Of a stretch of 64,000 bases of DNA, positions 11,429 to 22,950 are shown piece after piece (positions within the stretch are counted from its first letter, which is position 1; each line of letters starts with the position of its first letter). Below the pieces are notes generated by a model. That model was not told where the DNA came from. It saw nothing but the letters and a program-made list of their open reading frames with translations, and searched no databases. This DNA comes from Mytilus trossulus. Taxonomy: Eukaryota > Mollusca > Bivalvia > Mytilida > Mytilidae. The translations under genes were made by a program, and so were the position numbers. The stretch spans positions 36,448,886 to 36,512,885 of the forward strand of contig NC_086374.1 of assembly GCF_036588685.1 (NCBI RefSeq), written 5' to 3'.

Positions 11429-11594
11429 AAGAAAATTGGTACCGTTAATTTTATGGCTATCAATTAGCAGATTAAAACATCAAGGTTTTAGAAAATATAT
11501 GAGGATTAAGAAATGTTTACTGACGACTGCAAGTTGTAACCGGCAATGCAAGACCAGTTTTGAATAAATAATTATAGATTGATGTATCAATTCA

Positions 11595-11800
11595 ATTTAT
11601 CGGACCACAGATGAATTATCATGTTGTGATTGGTTAAACGCCGTCACGTTGTGACCCCCTATGAGACCGTATGGGGTTAGTAAGTTTCATATGGGGTTCA
11701 TGACGCGTTAATGGCGACGTCATCTATTAATGTTGTTGTGTTTCATTGTTAATTTTTCAACAAAACACCGCAGAAAAAGTCCAGCGTCCGATAAATTCGT
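11595..11800. repeat. Short element bounded by AATTTATCGGAC inverted repeats
   Basis: AATTTATCGGAC near 11596 and GTCCGATAAATT near 11786 form 12-bp inverted repeats around about 200 bp that includes 'tgattggttaaacgccgtcac'. Part of this block also occurs at 8288-8320. It abuts the hairpin at 11812. Confidence 0.5.
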
Positions 11801-11811
11801 TATACGGTTAA

Positions 11812-11936
11812 CTACTGACCCCCTACGGATCCATAGAGGGTGAATACAATTCATAGGGGATTCGGCCTCCGGCCTCACCCCCTATGGATTTTTCTAACCC
11901 TCTATGGATCCGTACGGGGTCAGTAGCGAACCATTG
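11812..11936. repeat. Foldback hairpin element 2
   Basis: Arms of about 49 bp are inverted repeats: CTACTGACCCC, TACGGATCCATAGAGGGT and CATAGGGG are matched on both sides of a 'cggcctccggcct' loop. The layout and left flank (GATAAATTCGTTA) match hairpin 1 at 8600-8736, but the arm sequences differ while each remains self-complementary. Confidence 0.85.
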
Positions 11937-12222
11937 CTTGCACCTGTCCTAAGTCAGGAATCTGATGTACAGTAGTTGTCGTTTGTTTATGTAATATATA
12001 CGTGTTTCTCGTTTTGTTTATATCTATTAGACCGTTGGTTTTCCCGTTTGAATGGTTTTACACTAGTTATTTTGGGGCCCTTTATAGCTTGTTGTTCGAT
12101 GTGAGCCAAGGCTCCGTGTTGAAGGCCGTACTTTAACCTATAATGGTTTACTTTTTAAATTGTTATTTGGATGGAGAGTTGTCTCATTTGGCACTCACAC
12201 CACATCTTCCTATATCCATATA
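11937..12222 (+). repeat. Dispersed repeat family B, copy 2
   Basis: It matches 128-360 over its whole length ('gagccaaggctccgtgttgaag', 'ctttaacctataatggttt', 'gagagttgtctcat'), ending in CACACCACATCTTCC. Confidence 0.7.
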
Positions 12223-15156
12223 ACTTATAATATCAAGCTTTAAACGCTCCTAGAGTATATCACATGGAGTGAAATTCAGACTTGTGTTAAATAATGTTTT
12301 AATTGTAATACTATAATCGCGTAAAGTGTATTTTTATTTGCGGTCGAAGCTACATCGATTAAAAGGTTATCAATAGTTTTCTTATATCAATTACTTTGGT
12401 CAGAAAAGTTGCAAACGAACTTTAAGTCAACCAATCATAGTCATTTGAATTTGATATTTTCAGGCCGTGGCAGTTCTTTTTTAAGGTTTAAGTTTGTGTT
12501 CCTTTAAAAATAAGAAAACCATGTCAAACTCAAGTTATTTTGTTAAAAATTGGAATATTACTGAATTTCTTTATGTTTATTTTTGTTGGGATTTGGTTTT
12601 GATTTCAGTTTACCATTTGGCTTTAAGGAAGTACTTAGGTGAGGTTAGGTTAAAATTAATTAACTAAGAAGTTAAAATTGATACTTTAAGCTGGTAGAGC
12701 ATCACTTAAGGATAAAAATAAGCTAAAAATATGGACCTCCTGTTCGAGATATTTGAGATTTAAAATATGGCGGGAAAAAACTGACTCGGACTTTAACCTT
12801 ATATTTGCATTGGTATTATTTGGTTTCAAAACAAAAGAAAGAAAATTAAGAATCTTCTAAAAACAAAATAAATGATCTTTTACAAGGTATTAAATCCTAT
12901 ATGAAAAAATAAATTGGTGTTATGGGGCAAAATATTTTACATATGGAAAACCCCAAGGAGTCCAAACATCACCTATAAAGAACATCCTTAAAGTGTCTTT
13001 TTTTAACATTTTTTATTTTTGGTGGACTCTTAAGTACTTTTGTATTGAACTTTAACCATTATTGTATGAGGATTGGAAGTAAGAACAGGTGTATTACATG
13101 TCATTATTACTCTAACCTCTCATATTTTGTATGTCTCATATTTACGCTTCAAAAGTCTAGTTCAAATGTCAGTACCAAGCCGTCCTCATTAAGTAAGCAA
13201 GGCAAATAAACAATATAATCCCAAAAGGTGTGTTTGCGTCGGACATGTGGTTCGAGAACACAATTAATTCGTAGTGCATTTCTTTTAGAACATAAATGAA
13301 AATTAAAAAAAATCCCACCTGCGCTTTCTCAATGAAACTTTTACAGTGTGTTGTACTACTTTTGGGACAAATTATATTAAAATTATAGAAAACTTCATCG
13401 CCTCTAACTCAAAATATGGACAATTTTGTGTTTAGGGTGTCTTGAAATCTTTTGACAGCTTCCGAAGTGCTAATTTTTAACCTTTTTCAGATGGACCAAA
13501 TCACTACTTTCCTGTAAAAGTCTGGACCGAAATGTTTTTACAGTGTCATTTCACCCCCTTACTTACAATTTGAGGCATTAAACATGGAGAAATAAATTTG
13601 GAAGGGGTATAAAAATTATTGGCAAGTAACCCACTGTTAACACTAGGGACTATATTCGTGAACATCGGACCATGTGATTTTGACTTTGGTTTCATATTTA
13701 CTAGGTTACGATCAGGCCAGGTTTCTGTTTAAGGCTTGTTCTACACTGACAATACACTAAGAGTAAAAGCATAAGCTTTTAGATTTGTTGTTTTAAATAT
13801 AATATGCTGTACTTTGTTTGGCTTCTCTTTTTTTTTTAATTTGAGCGTCACTTACGAGTCTTTTGTAGACCGAAATGCGCGTTTAGCGTACACATTTTTT
13901 TTACATCCTGAAATGCATCATAATTCATTTAATGACATATGACCCTGTACTTATCCACAAACGTCAAAGGTTTGCGGTAGGTGTTAATATTTTCCCGACT
14001 TAACATACACGACATTGTGGTTGCTTGCCTTAATGTGCATGCCTTATTCATATTCTTTATACCAGTATAGTTTTATAACAGTTAATTTCAGGTGAATAGA
14101 TTGAAGACACTGAATAATTACGTTGGGTACGTGTAACCAACATAAACTCAGACAGGCTCTAGTGTGTGCTGAATGTATATCCTGACATTTATGTGAATAA
14201 TCGAAGACGACTCAGTCAACGAAAGTAGATGTTTGACGGTTAAGCTTTTGGGTTATATTGAGTTGCTTATCGATGTAAACCTTTATATCAAAGACATATA
14301 AAATATCTGTTTTGATTAACTAGTTCAATGGTTATAATCTGCCATAGACTTGTCACCATATAGTTTTCATAATAGAAATAAAGGTACTAATATGAAGTTA
14401 TTTAATATGCCGTTGTGTAAATATTCACAAGTGTGCGTCAGTGTACTTTAGTACTAAAACCAATAAAAGATATCTTCGTAAACTTTCTCTAAGTTAGAAG
14501 TTTCAATGGTTATATAATATCTTTAAGTTTTGAGAGAAAAAAAATGTTGTTCCTCTTCAGTCGCTATATTAACCATTTACACTAACGGAGGATAAATAAT
14601 CAGTAAAAGCATTTTCTAAAGTGCAAAACAAATCAGTCAACAAATCACTACACAGAAAACAATACGTAGCCACCGAGAGACAGTGTGACATAAAAATGTA
14701 GAAGGCCTAGAAATTCCTCTAAATTGTAGACACCCGTTGTACCAAATACATAACTACACAACCACCAATGTATCGATCTTTATAACTACAAAAATGTAGT
14801 TTTATTTAACTATACCTTTCCAAAAAGAAAGGTAAAAAAATTATTTTAGAGATCATTATGGAAACAAATCTGTTTCGTCAAGCCCATAAGTTTCACTTCT
14901 ATATATATATAGTCGACTTTGGATCTTTGGTTCTGTTTAAGACCTTTTGAGATCACATTTGTATTCCAGCGTACTCTTGCAAATATCTGTTCAACAAAGA
15001 ACAGATTGGTTCAGAAACAAAACAATGAAAGATAAAAATGTACACATATAAAAATGATATCTAAAGCTATACGAACTACATGAAAATTAGGAGCAAACTA
15101 GACGTGAGCAAAATATGTGACGTAGGAAAACACAGATAGCGAAATTCTTTACAGAT
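12223..15156. other. Long non-coding stretch with one retrozyme relic
   Basis: No supported gene. The only recognised element is a hammerhead relic at 13845-13889 (core CTTACGAG, so inactive) preceded by a family-A fragment from about 13808. The rest is AT-rich with no clear repeats or long frames. Confidence 0.5.
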
Positions 15157-15170
15157 TTTATTTATTTATT
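15157..15170 (-). terminator. Poly(A) signals of the 15373 gene
   Basis: Three overlapping AATAAA hexamers on the minus strand lie about 205-215 bp after the TGA stop. Confidence 0.5.
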
Positions 15171-15372
15171 TAATTTTTTTCCGTTGAAGGAAACAAATCA
15201 TTCATGGAACTTCCATTCAAGTTTTTAAGTGTTTTGTTATCACAATCACAGTACACTCCTACTCAATCAACACGTAGTTTCTGCCAATCTGAAGTAGAGA
15301 AAACAGAAGGATTTCATCAAAAGCCACCACAATAGAATTGTAGAAAGATTTACTCAATCCAGGACCTCCCCT

Positions 15373-15615
15373 TCAACCAAAAAATCGGCGTCGGATTATC
15401 CTTCGTCGTGGGTAAACTGGTCTATAAACAGACCTTTGAATTTGCCTTCCAACATTTCTTGGGTAATAATAATCAGGGTAGTCTGGTGTATCCGGTGCAT
15501 CGTATAATCCATCTGGAGTGTCATAGTATGAATCTGGTCGGTCGTATCCACTCATATGATGGGCTGCTATACAAACAATGGCAACAAGAAATACTACTAT
15601 AACTTTAAGATCCAT
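15373..15615 (-). CDS. Secreted precursor with acidic pro-region and Arg-rich C-terminus
   Basis: The 80-residue product starts at the ATG at 15615. An in-frame ATG further upstream lies beyond a good splice acceptor and is rejected. Residues 1-18 are a signal peptide (MDLKVIVVFLVAIVCIAA). Residues 19-52 are Asp/Tyr/Pro-rich with YDTPDG, YDAPD and TPDYPDYY motifs and a net negative charge. Residues 53-80 are strongly basic: 10 Arg, no Lys or acidic residue, with PRRR and RRRFF clusters, ending in Gly-80, a possible amidation donor. No cysteine follows the signal peptide. This bipartite acidic/basic plan is typical of linear cationic antimicrobial-peptide precursors; mussel myticalins are one known family of linear cationic peptides, but membership is not claimed. 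A mineral-binding matrix role is the main alternative. A related N-terminus occurs at 7587-7982. Confidence 0.78.
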   Translation of the reverse strand: MDLKVIVVFLVAIVCIAAHHMSGYDRPDSYYDTPDGLYDAPDTPDYPDYYYPRNVGRQIQRSVYRPVYPRRRIIRRRFFG

Positions 15616-15634
15616 GACTATACAGCACTTTGAC

Positions 15635-16358
15635 CTGGATACAGTGAAAGAGAGGACAACTGTAAAAAAAAAAATAGACATGAATAAATAATACTAATAT
15701 ACTAATATCATCATATTTCATTGTGTTAACATGGTTAATATAGCGAATATTTGCCGGAAGTTGTAACGGTTAAGATCAATCTTTTGTCACTAAGTTTTCA
15801 AAACTCTTTGTTTAACTTTTAACGGACAACAAAAACCATCGCAACTTCACTTTCACAGGTTTTGAAGATGCGATGTCTTTTGTTGTAGGCTAAAAATGCC
15901 GCTAAGATGTCTTTTGTTGTAGGTTAAAAATGTCGCTAAGATGTCTTTTATTGTAGGCTAAAAATGTCCCTTACATGTCTTTAATTTGGTCATACAAAAT
16001 TTCTTTGGCAAAGATAGAAAAAATCCCGAAATACAGTTACTTTTTTGCGATGAGCTATATTTTAGTAACTACAGGTGGAAATACTTATTATAAAATATCA
16101 GTTAATAAATAAACGGACAGATATTTTTTTTAAATCAAAGACAAGTTAGTTTAAAGTCCAGACTAATAGTATGAATATAATATTACAAGTTTATTAAAGC
16201 AAGATCAAAGATATTGAATATAATTTTACAGCTAACGAAGTCATCATAAAGCCTACTGCAGACTACTTTTGGATCTTTTGTACCATTGCTGTCATTAGAA
16301 TTATTCCAGTTATGTAAAAAGATTAGAAATGAAAATTGCAAGTGTATAAGGAACTAAC
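15635..16358 (-). other. Proposed intron of the 15373 gene
   Basis: On the minus strand the donor is ACAG|GTTAGTTC (boundary 16359/16358) and the acceptor is 'cactgtatccag' (ends at 15635), giving a 724-bp intron in the 5'UTR. A second possible acceptor lies just upstream after a T-run. The intron holds a 34-bp tandem repeat. Confidence 0.6.
15872..15971. repeat. 34-bp tandem repeat, three copies
   Basis: The unit 'gatgtcttttgttgtaggct' plus 'aaaaatgccgctaa' starts at 15872, 15906 and 15940 with a few substitutions; the third copy ends in a variant. It lies within the proposed intron. Confidence 0.9.
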
Positions 16359-16390
16359 CTGTCTTTTCGTTGAGTGATAATGTCCAAGTG
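16359..16390 (-). other. Proposed 5'UTR leader exon of the 15373 gene
   Basis: The short non-coding exon runs from a start about 28 bp downstream of a TATA box (near 'TTCACTTGG') to the GTTAGT donor. The exact transcription start is inferred from spacing. Confidence 0.5.
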
Positions 16391-16412
16391 AAGAATAATG
16401 GACTAGTGATGG

Positions 16413-16420
16413 CTTTTATA
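16413..16420 (-). promoter_or_regulatory. TATA box of the 15373 gene
   Basis: The minus strand reads TATAAAAG within 'GACTATAAAAGCCATC', a near-perfect consensus, about 25-30 bp upstream of the proposed leader exon. Confidence 0.65.
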
Positions 16421-16859
16421 GTCCACTTTATTGGTAACACATAAATATGATTGATATTGTCATAAAAATCCAGGAAACGCTGTAAACAACACTTTTGTTT
16501 GTTTGTTGGGTCAATCTAGTTTATATTGCAATTGTCACCTTATTTAATGTACTTGTGTACATGTTTTGCAAGAGGGAAGACAGTTCTGAATGGCCAATGT
16601 CAAGTAGTGTGTAAAAAAACGTATATTGTACTTAGAAATTAGCAGTTAGAGAAATGTTGATGACACTATCAAACATGTGCAATATGCACGTGGTGTGTGA
16701 GGAATTGCAAATAAATTTCGTGATAATTGGTCACGAACTTCGCCTTATCATTCTACTTTTCAAAACATTTTCAGTAAACTTTGATATGTGCATAAAAAGG
16801 GTGACCTTAATAAGTTTATCCTCCAAAACTCTTACAAAAGAAAATTCTGTCAATATTTG

Positions 16860-17085
16860 ATACTCTGACTTTAATGCCAAATATAAAAAAGAAGATGTGG
16901 TATGATTGCCAATGATACAACTATCCACAAAAGACCAAAATGACACAAACATTTTCAACTATAGGTCATCGTACGGCCTTCAACAATGAGCAAAGCCTAT
17001 ACCGCATAGTCAGCTATAAGAGACCCCGATAAGACAACGTAAAACAATTCAAACGAGAAAACTAACGGCCTTATATAAATCATAA
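16860..17085 (-). repeat. Dispersed repeat family B, reverse copy
   Basis: The segment 'gatgtggtatgattgccaat' to 'ttcaaacgagaaaac' is the reverse complement of the 3' half of the family-B long form (as at 36130-36330). The open frame 16731-16958 overlaps it and is not a gene. Confidence 0.7.
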
Positions 17086-19219
17086 TAATAAGTTTCTATC
17101 GGTAATTGACAAATTTCGATGTTATATTCTTTGATATCCTTTCAAAAACCCTAAACGCATGGACTTAATAGTAACATCAAGATTTCATCAATTGAAAGTG
17201 ATATTGTAAAGATGGTAAATTTGGAAACTGTCTTTTTATTTTTTATTTATTTTTTTACATAAATTGTTTCCCTTTTCCAATTGTAGACTGGTTATTTAAG
17301 GCAAACTAAGCCATACCCATACAAAGCATGATAAATTGAAAGTGGAGGGCGTTTATATCAATTAAATTTATAAAAAAAAAAAACCTATTTCAATCAAAAG
17401 TTGTAGGATCTTAGATAAACAATCATTATGGTAATATGTTATTAAAATATCTTGAATACTACATTTCGCGCAGATACCCTTGTTTTTTGCATGCTATCTA
17501 TTGGCAATGAAAATTGTGTATCCATCCGAGGGAAATACCTCTTACAAATGGATCTAGAGAGTCAATACAGAAATGACATAAAGACCAGTACTGCACACGA
17601 CTAGCATTATAGATTGACATCAACCAGCCACACTCAAGATGAAATATTGTATACCTGATAGTACATAGAGTGGCTTAAAATTTACGGCCAACTTCGTTTA
17701 GAGAACTGAAAACTTCAGTTTTTTAAGTTTGGAATTTAAATTGTTACATATTCTCAAACCAATATCAGACTAATGTGTTTCTCTTGTCAATTAATTAGCT
17801 TTAAATACTCATAATCAACCAAATATTGAAAATTTGTTTTTCAAAATTCTTACAGAGGATATGAACATGTATCTGCTGATCTTTGTACTGTGTAGGTTAC
17901 TACACTCTTTACAGCGTATCGAACGTATGCCATACAAAATATCCCCATTTGAGTATATATAGCCGTCAGAACCAGAAAAAAAAAACGAGGAACGCATAGT
18001 TCAATCCTGCGCTGTCAACTTTATTTACGAGAATTCAATAATCTGGAGAAGTTCCAAAAATATGAAATTAACCGCTATTCCGGTTTTTATAAATTAGATT
18101 AAAAATTCAATTGCCTTAACAGATTGGTACCTGTAATGAGATTTTACTTACTATAGGCTGTTAATATGTGTCTCGCCATGTATATTAAACTGAATATCAT
18201 AAATTCATAAATAACAGGGGAAATGAACAAAAATCAGAAAAAAAATAAACTATAGGGTCTTCCGGGTGTTTTTGTTATTGTAATTGTCCTTAGTGTTGAT
18301 ACATTCGTCTGATTGAAATATCTTTTTATTCAAATTCATTTCTTTACTCAACCTTAAATTCTTCTTTATAGACATTTACTTTTTAAATTGTTATTTTGAT
18401 GGAGAGTTGTCTCATTGGCACTCACACCACATCTTCCTATATCTATTGTTCCGTACTGGATGTGGACATAAGAACACAGGTAAAAGGGGTGAATCAAGAA
18501 CACCACTTATCATGCTTATCCTGGAATATATTAACCAAAATCAATTTATGATTTCTACACTGGAAAAGATCTGGTTTTGAAAGCTATCCATGAAGTTTGA
18601 TCACTTTCTTACGGGTAGGTTCAAAATAACAATAACAAACTTCCAAAATATAGTTGCGCATGTCATGATCAATTTTACGGATACTTGATTCTAATTTATG
18701 CATCATCAACCGACTTATCACAGAACGTTTTAAATGAATGAGCAACGCAACAAGTGCTTCTAGTGGAGTAGGAACTGCCTATCCTTAGAGATTTGCTCAA
18801 TCATTGATTTTCTGTGCAGTGTTATTTGGTGTGTTCAAGTTGTTTGTTCGTATTTACTTTTATTCATAGTGTTCTTTGTTTGCTTCTTAGTATTTTCCAC
18901 TTTCTTGTTCGTTTTTTTCACTGTGAATGAATCTTCGCTTGTTTTTTTTTAGACTTAACTGAGGAAACAGTTGCTCATAACATGTTTGATTGTATAATTA
19001 CCTGAAATTTGTTTTATTCATATGTATCGTTTTCCCTACTCCAATATATAGGGTTTTTTTCATTCTTACTATAATACCGTAGTTCAAATTTGTGATTGCC
19101 ATGTGTGAAATATGTCATATGTTACTGCATTTCTATGTTCAGAAATTGATGAATACTACATCATGGATAATATGAACAAAACGTCTTGCTGTCTGTTCAC
19201 AATGTCAAGTATCAGTTTA
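17086..19219. other. Non-coding stretch
   Basis: No gene is supported. A family-B fragment lies at about 18383-18442 ('tggagagttgtctcattggc'). The small minus frame at 17815-17997 has no signal peptide or known motif. Confidence 0.5.
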
Positions 19220-19425
19220 AATAAAGGCAACAGTAGTATACCGCCGTTCGAAAGTCATAAATCGATTGAGAAAAAATCAATCCGTGTTATAAACTAAAAC
19301 TGAGGAAAACACGTCAACTATAAGAGGCAAACAACGAAACATAACAAACACTTAAGTGCAACCAAAAACCATAACGACAATGCAACATACACACAAACGA
19401 ACTATAAGATAACAAATGTTCGTTT
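19220..19425 (+). repeat. Dispersed repeat family D, copy 1
   Basis: It begins 'aataaaggcaacagtagtat' and matches 45355-45560 (same start, then 'ccgctgttc', 'gagggaaacgc', 'taagagg', 'aacacac'). No coding capacity. Confidence 0.65.
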
Positions 19426-20536
19426 TCCTGCCTTGGTTCATGACTTTAAACATATATAACCTTAAATTTATTTTGTGTTCACATTACTCACTGCATAAAA
19501 CAAGAATTGGTGAAATAAAGCTGCGATTTTTTCCTTCTTTTGTCAATGATGAGTTTTCAAAGTCCAATTACATATTTATTTAGTGGTTTGATATTCTGAT
19601 GTTTTAATTGCATATATCTGTTTGAGTGTGTACACAAACAATGGAGACGTGTTGCCTGTTAGGTAACCATCATATCATTATTACATTGTATTACTTCCTA
19701 CTTCCAAAAACATACAATTATAAAAGTAATGGATAACTAGCCAATCAAAACACACATCATAAATTAATTATCCCCATAAAACGCATGTCTATTATACCGT
19801 TAGTATAAATACTTGCTACACTATTTTTGTTTGACATACTTCCGACCGTGTAAATCCGTGTAAATCCAGTCAAGGCCGTTAAACACTTCCATCAGCATTG
19901 TTCTGCATTTTGTTGTTTCAGTGATTGACACAACAAAAATTGAATGCTCACCATTTCCTTCCGCAAGTTAGTCTTTCCCTACGTCTGATGATATAGAAAT
20001 AAAAAGATGTGGTATAATCGCCAATGAGCCAACTATATATATATACCAGATATGAATGTAAACCATACAATAAAGTTGTTATAAAAAAGACCATAGATTT
20101 ACAAAACGTAATACAATTCAACTAAGATTCCTTTAAGATAAGTTGCCGTCTCTGTCTATCACATATTTTCTTAACTATATATATAGGGAAGATAAAGAGC
20201 TTCTCGTGTGATTGTTTTTGGAGATAGTTCATAATGCATGGAGGGTTTATGGTGACCCTCAGATATTTAATTTGAATAGTTTGTTTATGATAGGTAGCCG
20301 ACTATTTAGCCTAGGTCTAAATTACAATATCATGAAACGAAGGAACATGCCTAAAACTTCCTCTATTGATTTCATGACTACTGTTAATAAAGGACAACGT
20401 AATCATAGGTCTCATGACAATTGTTAACTTGATTATCTTTTACCTATATCTAAATACAATCATAGTAGACATCAATTATTAAGCAAATCTGATGCAAATA
20501 CAAATCAGTACATAACATTATATTAATACCGAGTAA
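19426..20536. other. Non-coding stretch
   Basis: A short family-B end ('gatgtggtataatcgccaat') lies at about 20005. The plus frame at 20212-20427 (71 codons) has no recognised motif and no homology could be tested. Confidence 0.45.
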
Positions 20537-21478
20537 TAGTCCAGTCAATCTAGCATAAATTTGACCCTAACCTGAAAGTAATTGCAACAGAAGATTTTTA
20601 AGTTTTAATCTTTAGCATTATACCCCAAATATACACAGAAAAAAGTCCCATATAATCTAACTTGAGGAAAACTAAAAAAATCACCATTTAAAATTCCTAT
20701 GGAGATTTGCATTGAAAAGGGAAATAACTCTTGCAAAAAAGGCAGAAATATCTATAAAAATTGATACAAAATTATAACTTTACCGCTTCTATTCTTCAGA
20801 ATGTATTGATTCTTGATTTTTAAGCGGTCTTTAGAGTATAACAAACAACTCTATAGGTGTTTTCATATATTTTATCAAGCTATAATCTAGATTTCGTAAT
20901 TTATTAGTTGACCATTTTATGAATTTTTCAACATGTCAAGGTAAAGAATCTCAAATTTAATAAAAATTATTTAGCATGTATTCTTCTTTTTGTGGTTTAA
21001 AGTTTCTTAAGATAAGTAAGTTGCTGAAAAAACATAATATACAGATATAAACAATACCACATTTTCACATTATTATTTTTTGAATGGTTACAAAGCTTCA
21101 AATTTGCAATTTCTTTAATGAAAAATGTACGAAAAATATAAAACTACCCATAGCACTTCTGTTTTGTACATTTCATGAGCAGAAGATTATATAATTTAGT
21201 CAAATACAAACTTATAACCCCATCAAAGTATCATACTATACATAAATTTCAAGAAAAACAACCAAAAACTGACCAAAAAAGACTAATTTTTGCAAGAGTT
21301 ATCTCCCCTCCCAATGTTAATTTCCATAGGAAATTTAAAATGCTGATTGTGAGTATTCCTCAAGTTAGATTTTATGGGACTTTTTTCTGTGTATATAAAG
21401 GACATAATACTAAAGATTAGAACTAAAATATTTTCTGTTGCAATTAGTTTGAGGTTAAATCTTAGTTTGACTGGACTA
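20537..21478. mobile_element. Long-TIR MITE, Harbinger-like (TAA target duplication)
   Basis: The 942-bp element begins TAGTCCAGTCAA and ends TTGACTGGACTA. The inverted repeats extend, with indels and substitutions, for about 200 bp per side (for example 'gaaaaaagtcccata' at about 20638 against 'tatgggacttttttc' at about 21371). Three bases TAA flank both ends (20534-20536 and 21479-21481), the TWA duplication of the PIF/Harbinger superfamily. No transposase is encoded; the frame at 21175-21420 lies in the right arm. Confidence 0.8.
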
Positions 21479-22242
21479 TAATAGACAATATCGTTTTCAG
21501 TCCAAAATATGAGTGTACATGAATCATAAGAATCTTATTTCCCAATAGACTGTCCTCTCGTTGATACCATTGAGCCACCTATGATTCTTGGTAGAAGTTT
21601 GATTTTTAATTATACGTCAGTTACATCAACCTTTAGTATAGAAAACAATGTTCCTTCAGCATGTGACTATGAAACAATGAATTTTCAATATTATCCCTAT
21701 GGCTATGATGTGACACTGTTGAAAATAAATTGTTATCAACGGGAGGATTCTTACAAAACTAAATTCCCATTTTGATAAATGTCTGAGTATTGCTAATATT
21801 TGCATATCAAAATTTTAAAAATAAAGTAAGTAAGTAATACGCCCATTTCATGAAATAAAATCGAAATTCAATAACTCTCAAAGCGAATTGTGTTCGTACC
21901 GGCGGACAAAGCAGCCAACCATGGGGTGGTGTAATGACATAAATACTACATGTAAATCCATATATAGAATAAAATTATACATTCATTTTCATTAAGGTTC
22001 GTGCACTACATAGATAATACAAGAGTAAACAATGATATCATAACAACATCAAAGCTTAAGGTCTGTGATAATCATAAGAATGTCCCTTCTATGTATAATT
22101 GGTAACCTAAACACCGGGAAAAAAACGTTTAAATTTCTTTTCATCTCAGCTTCTAGTACAAGTAAGTGTTCTCTGACTTCTGAATTGTTATACGACTTCC
22201 ATTACTTCTTTTAAAGATCTAGTTATCATGTTTTGTAATAAA

Positions 22243-22735
22243 TAAACTCATCATAGATACCAGGAATAAATTTTGTATATACGCCAGACGCACGTTTCGT
22301 CAACAGTGGTTGTAAATAAACTCATCATAGATATCAGGACTTAATTTTGTATATACGCCAGACGCGCGTTTCGTCTACAAAAGACTCATAAGTGACGCTC
22401 GAATCCAAAAAAATAAAAGGGCCAAATAAAGTACGAAGTTGAACAGCAGTACGGACCAAAATTCCTAAAAGATACAGCTAAGGTAATCTATGCCTGAGGT
22501 AGAAAAGCCTTAGATTTTCAAAACTTCGAAATGCTTTAAAAAGTTAATTTATAACCATATCAATGATAATTCATGTCAGCACAAAAGTGCTGACTACTAG
22601 GCTGGCTATACCCTCGAGGAAATAAATCTCCACCAGCAGTGGCATCGACCCAGTGGTTGTAAATAAACTCATCATAGATACCAGGACTAAATTTTGCATA
22701 TACGCCAGGCGCGCGTTTCGTAATACATATAAAAG
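22243..22735 (-). mobile_element. Retrozyme units (family A), tandem and truncated
   Basis: Starts of the minus-oriented unit ('aaactcatcatagata') occur at about 22243, 22316 and 22662, so a full unit is flanked by partial ones. The hammerhead at 22355-22398 has core CTTATGAG in place of CTGATGAG (G5 lost) and is probably inactive. The hairpin at 22575-22594 pairs GTCAGCAC with GTGCTGAC. Confidence 0.85.
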
Positions 22736-22779
22736 TAATGGACTTTACTATTTTTGGTGTCAAAAAGTCTTTAAAATTG

Positions 22780-22950
22780 AGAATGGAAATGGAGGAATGT
22801 GTCAAAGCGACAAAAACCAGACAATAGAGCAGACAACAGCCTAAGGCCACCAATGGGTCTTCAATGTAGCGAGAAACTCCCGTACCGGAGGCGTCCTTCA
22901 GCTGGCCCCAAAACAAATATGCATACTAGTTCAGTGATAATGGACGTCAT
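22780..22950. repeat. Dispersed repeat family E, copy 1
   Basis: The segment from 'gagaatggaaatggaggaatg' through 'cttcagctggcccc' to 'gataatggacg' matches 40400-40580; a short piece also occurs at 29619-29660. Confidence 0.75.

Larger units (their letters stand above)
10771..11460 (+). mobile_element. Tandem retrozyme dimer (351-bp unit)
   Basis: Two nearly identical units of 351 bp (from 10771 and from 11122) lie head to tail. Each has a TTCG-capped hairpin (10819-10838 and 11170-11189) and a hammerhead motif (11034-11077 and 11385-11428). The predicted cleavage sites, after C11071 and C11422, are exactly one unit apart, as expected for a retrozyme whose RNA is cut to unit length. The long open frames in both copies are shared because of the duplication and are not genes. 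Confidence 0.88.

Noticed and set aside
10871..11467. Two nearly identical frames suggesting a tandem gene pair
   Set aside because: They lie inside the 351-bp retrozyme units; similarity is due to the duplicated element, and hammerhead structure explains the conservation.
15616..15681. Upstream in-frame ATG giving a 102-residue version of the 15373 protein
   Set aside because: It places a splice acceptor and a T-run inside the coding region and buries the clear signal peptide that starts at the second Met.
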